A stretch of DNA of 64,000 nt, taken from positions 88,189,001 to 88,253,000 of the forward strand of contig JALJCS010000002.1 of NCBI GenBank assembly GCA_023055355.1, in the 5' to 3' direction. This document shows, piece after piece, positions 60,923 to 64,000 of the stretch. Positions within the stretch are counted from its first letter, which is position 1. Each line of letters starts with the position of its first letter. This DNA comes from Agelaius tricolor (Eukaryota; Chordata; Aves; Passeriformes; Icteridae). Both the position numbers and the translations under genes were made by a program. The notes beneath the pieces were generated by a model that saw only the letters and a program-made list of their open reading frames with translations, was not told the origin of the DNA and made no database searches.

Positions 60923-63900
60923 AATAACAAAATGAGCACTACAGCTAATGTTTTAACTCGAAAGAGACTGTAATTAAAAAAAAAAAAGTAATAATAAAAC
61001 CTGCAAAACCAAAATAAATACACTTGGTCTTTATTTCTTGCAACTACACAAATGCCAGCATATTCTAGGTACCACCAGCCAGAAAAGGACAGACATTAAA
61101 ATACTCAGAAGCCCCTTAATGATGAGGCTCAGATTTGTTAAATGCCATATCTGTATTATCCTTTTTATTACTCATCCCATCACAAGCTGCTGATAGGAGA
61201 GAGATTGGGTTGGCATTCTGGAGAAAACTGAAGAAGTCTAGAGTAGGAAGGAAGAGCAATTAAGAAGGGAATCAAGAGTATGCATTGAGTGTGTTCACAT
61301 GAAGTCATGCACATGCTATATTCATGGTCCCCTGTGAAATTATTTGAATACTATTTGGATAAGGCAGAGTACACAGAAGAGATAATGCAAAGAATATGTT
61401 CATTAAAGCTTAGATCATGCCATCCCTGGGACACCTATCTTTTTAAAGAAGAAGATGAGATACACAATAGTTTTTGAAGCATAAGGAAAATCATAAGATA
61501 CCTCTAATGGCTCTGAAGGTATTTTGGATTAGGCTGTTAATTTATTGCTGCGCTCATTTGGCAACAGACAGCCTTCAGTTAACAGTGTATCACACACATG
61601 TTCATGAGACCTCACAAAAAGTAAAATCAAGGTTGCCCAGTAGGACACAAATTTCTTGTGCAGTGCTGAAATGGTTTAGGAAAACAACTCATAAGGTTTT
61701 GTTTGCTGCTTGAGCCCTTTGACAGCACATGAGCTGTTACTGCTGCCTGCCATGTATCCAGGTTCCAAAGGTCTTACCAAGATGGAAGAAGAACTGTGTA
61801 ACATTCCTAGTTCTTACACTTACATCCTTTTCAATAAATAGTAAAAACATTGGAAGAATCAAGAAGCTTGTTAACTGGTTAAATATAAAAGAGTAAATAT
61901 GGAGAGCTCAAACTTGGTTTCCAACATCAGCTATACCTAAACTACCTAACTGTAAAGGGAAAAAAAAAACCCAAAAAAAACCAAACAAAACAAAACCCAA
62001 AACTATTTAAGAGCTTTTTAAAAAGCCCAGATATTAAACATCTATCTCAACAGAGGATGCTTTCTTTGCAGTAACCATAGATACAGGAGCTCTGATTCCT
62101 TGGGCAAGACTGGGCTTATTTTTGCCCTATTTGAGAACAAATTGTTGGTCACAGCAACTCCAGTATTATTCTGCTGCCCATAGAACTGGCAAACAGAGAG
62201 CAGATTTAAAAGGATTCAGTATTGACTTATGTTAATGAAAGACAAATATATAATCTTTTCCCACTCACTATTCAGCTCCACCTTGAGCCCAGAGATATCT
62301 CAGGAATTTGAGAAAAGATTTTCATTTTGAGCTAGGAATGCAGCAACTTAGCCTTGCAGGCTCCTAATTACAGGCTTGGCCATCTAGTAGGACTGCTAGA
62401 TGGACAGGTCTGACTGGGTTTTTTATCTGACTGGATATCCCCTCCTGAGATATCCAGCTCAATGGGCAATTTGGTAAAAGAGACTCTTTAAGAGTGGATT
62501 TTTTGTAAAACATCTTAATTTCACGACTGACTTCCGCCCACATACCCTGTTACAGTGGATGCAGCTCTTTAGACCGTTCTGTCTCTCTCCAGGTTTCCTA
62601 GAAGTGTCTTTTCTATAGCCTAGTGTTGGTTTCCTCTTTAAAAAAGCATGAATATATTCTTCCCCAGTTCTCTGCACCCTCCTCTTATGCTAGTCCTGCT
62701 CATTCTCCATGCTTCTTTAAACTTGCTTCTGTCAAGGCACATTTTGATGCTGACAAATGCAGTCCCATGATCCTTTGTGTTCCTGTAATTCCACATTTCC
62801 TCATCTTGCATCCCCTATCCTTAAGCTGAAACATCTTTGAATTCCAAGACAACTTTTTCATTAGCACAAGTGATTCAGTCTTTTTGGCTGTGAGTCTCAT
62901 CACCTTCCTGACTTTACTCCTCTTTCTTATGGGGAACCACACTGTTAGAAATATCCTGGTCAAATCCAACAGGAGATTTAATTAGAAAAGCACACATGTG
63001 GACTGACTGACAGAGGTCAGGAAACTTTAGCCTGGGTGATACTGAGAGGCCAAGTCTGCTCCCACATATAATTCCTAGTAAGAAAAATACATTCCCAGAC
63101 TATTTAGGTCATTGAGCTCTAAACTGAAATACCAAAGACTCCAGTGATCTGGTGCTGAAGCAATGCACAGAAGCACAACTAGAGCCATGCTTTCCTCCTT
63201 CCTACTGGAAATGGCTATAATATTTTAAAAGGGCAACATTCTTTAAAACTTCCTATGAGCACACACACAGACAACTCAAGTTAATGCCATTTAAGTTATT
63301 TAATCTGAACTTTTTGAAAGACAAGCCATCAGAACTTTTCTGTATATGTTGCTTTTAATACTTGAATATCTAACCTAGGGCATTTTGTGTGATTTTTTCA
63401 CATAGGAGGTATTAGGCAACAGAGAAAAAATGTGGAGTATTAGAAATATTTTACCATGCAGAGTTGGAAAGAAAACAACTGACTTAATGGCAATGCTGGA
63501 ACATTGATTGTTTGCATAAGTACTTGACACATAGAGAGCTGGAACATCACAGTTGTCATCCTGCTATTACCCACATCATATAATTCCCTTGGCTAAAATT
63601 AGGGACTCAGTCTTTCACCATAGCAGCATCATAGTCAATGTTATGTATTACATAAAGACTCAGATTCTCTCTAACTTGCTCCAACTACACTGCTCTACAG
63701 CAGTGGCTTATGTAGTAGTAATTAGATATTTATGGACTGTTGCTTCTCCCTGTGTGAGGCTTAAAAAAAATAAACAAAGCAAAAGATCCTCCACATGGTT
63801 CTCATTTGGTCTTTGAAACACAGACACTGGTATGAGAGAGTGTGCTTAATCAGAAGTGAGATAGCCAGGGCTTTCAAAATTTTCTATTTTTTTCCTGTTT

Positions 63901-64000
63901 CTATATGAGGCTGATCTGGCCCAATGCTGAGGATTGTTACTTCCTGCTCCTGCAGATGTGAATCCTCTAGCATGGCCTTTGGTCATGATGATGTTGGCTC
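60923..64000. other. 3' flank of TG, no gene recognised
   Basis: Backup AATAAA motifs near 61.0 kb and an A/C-rich tract at about 61960-62000. In mammals the next gene is CCN4 (WISP1), but no CCN-type exon was seen before the window ends. Confidence 0.7.

Noticed and set aside
60745..64000. Search for CCN4 (WISP1) exons downstream of TG
   Set aside because: No Cys-rich CCN module found on either strand within the remaining 3.2 kb.
1..64000. tRNA, rRNA or known microRNA genes
   Set aside because: None recognised. The short perfect hairpins found are too small, or have arms too short, for typical pre-miRNAs.

Overview
This window is vertebrate nuclear DNA, most likely from a bird and plausibly a songbird. 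It is AT-rich and intron-dominated, with 3'-truncated CR1 retrotransposon ends in both orientations. It also carries one LTR-like fragment that resembles a repeat I associate with passerines. No bacterial, phage or organelle features were seen.

Two genes were found, one nested in the other on opposite strands. The host is thyroglobulin (TG, + strand). The last seven coding exons, corresponding to human exons 42-48 if counted back from the end of the 48-exon human gene, lie at 31661-31825, 32601-32768, 40061-40242, 44114-44218, 54810-54950, 55711-55901 and 60632-60744. They join in one frame to 354 residues plus a stop. This is the C-terminal part of the cholinesterase-like (ChEL) domain, with two ChE-type disulfide pairs and a near-terminal Tyr. 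A poly(A) signal follows at 60867. Everything from base 1 to 31660 is one very large TG intron (human intron 41).

Inside that intron, on the - strand, is the complete coding sequence of SLA (Src-like adaptor, SLAP). It has seven coding exons running from the ATG at 18585 down to the stop at 2885, with consistent GT/AG sites and phases. The product is 278 residues: myristoylation-type N-terminus, SH3, SH2, then a C-terminal tail. The SLA 3' UTR probably ends near 2.1-2.3 kb. Its promoter was not proven. Candidates are a CpG-rich patch around the first coding exon (18.43-18.54 kb) and a CRE/TATA-like cluster near 21.3 kb.

The same nested arrangement is known in mammals, so the layout looks like ancient conserved synteny. 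TG makes the thyroid prohormone and SLA damps antigen-receptor and kinase signalling in lymphoid cells, so the two share space rather than a pathway. The rest is introns, the 3' flank of TG (60.9-64 kb), repeats and simple sequence. I found no convincing undescribed system. The most checkable oddities are a 27-T run against a TG splice acceptor, several perfect inverted repeats, a 29-bp minisatellite, and an unexplained 109-codon open frame in an SLA intron.
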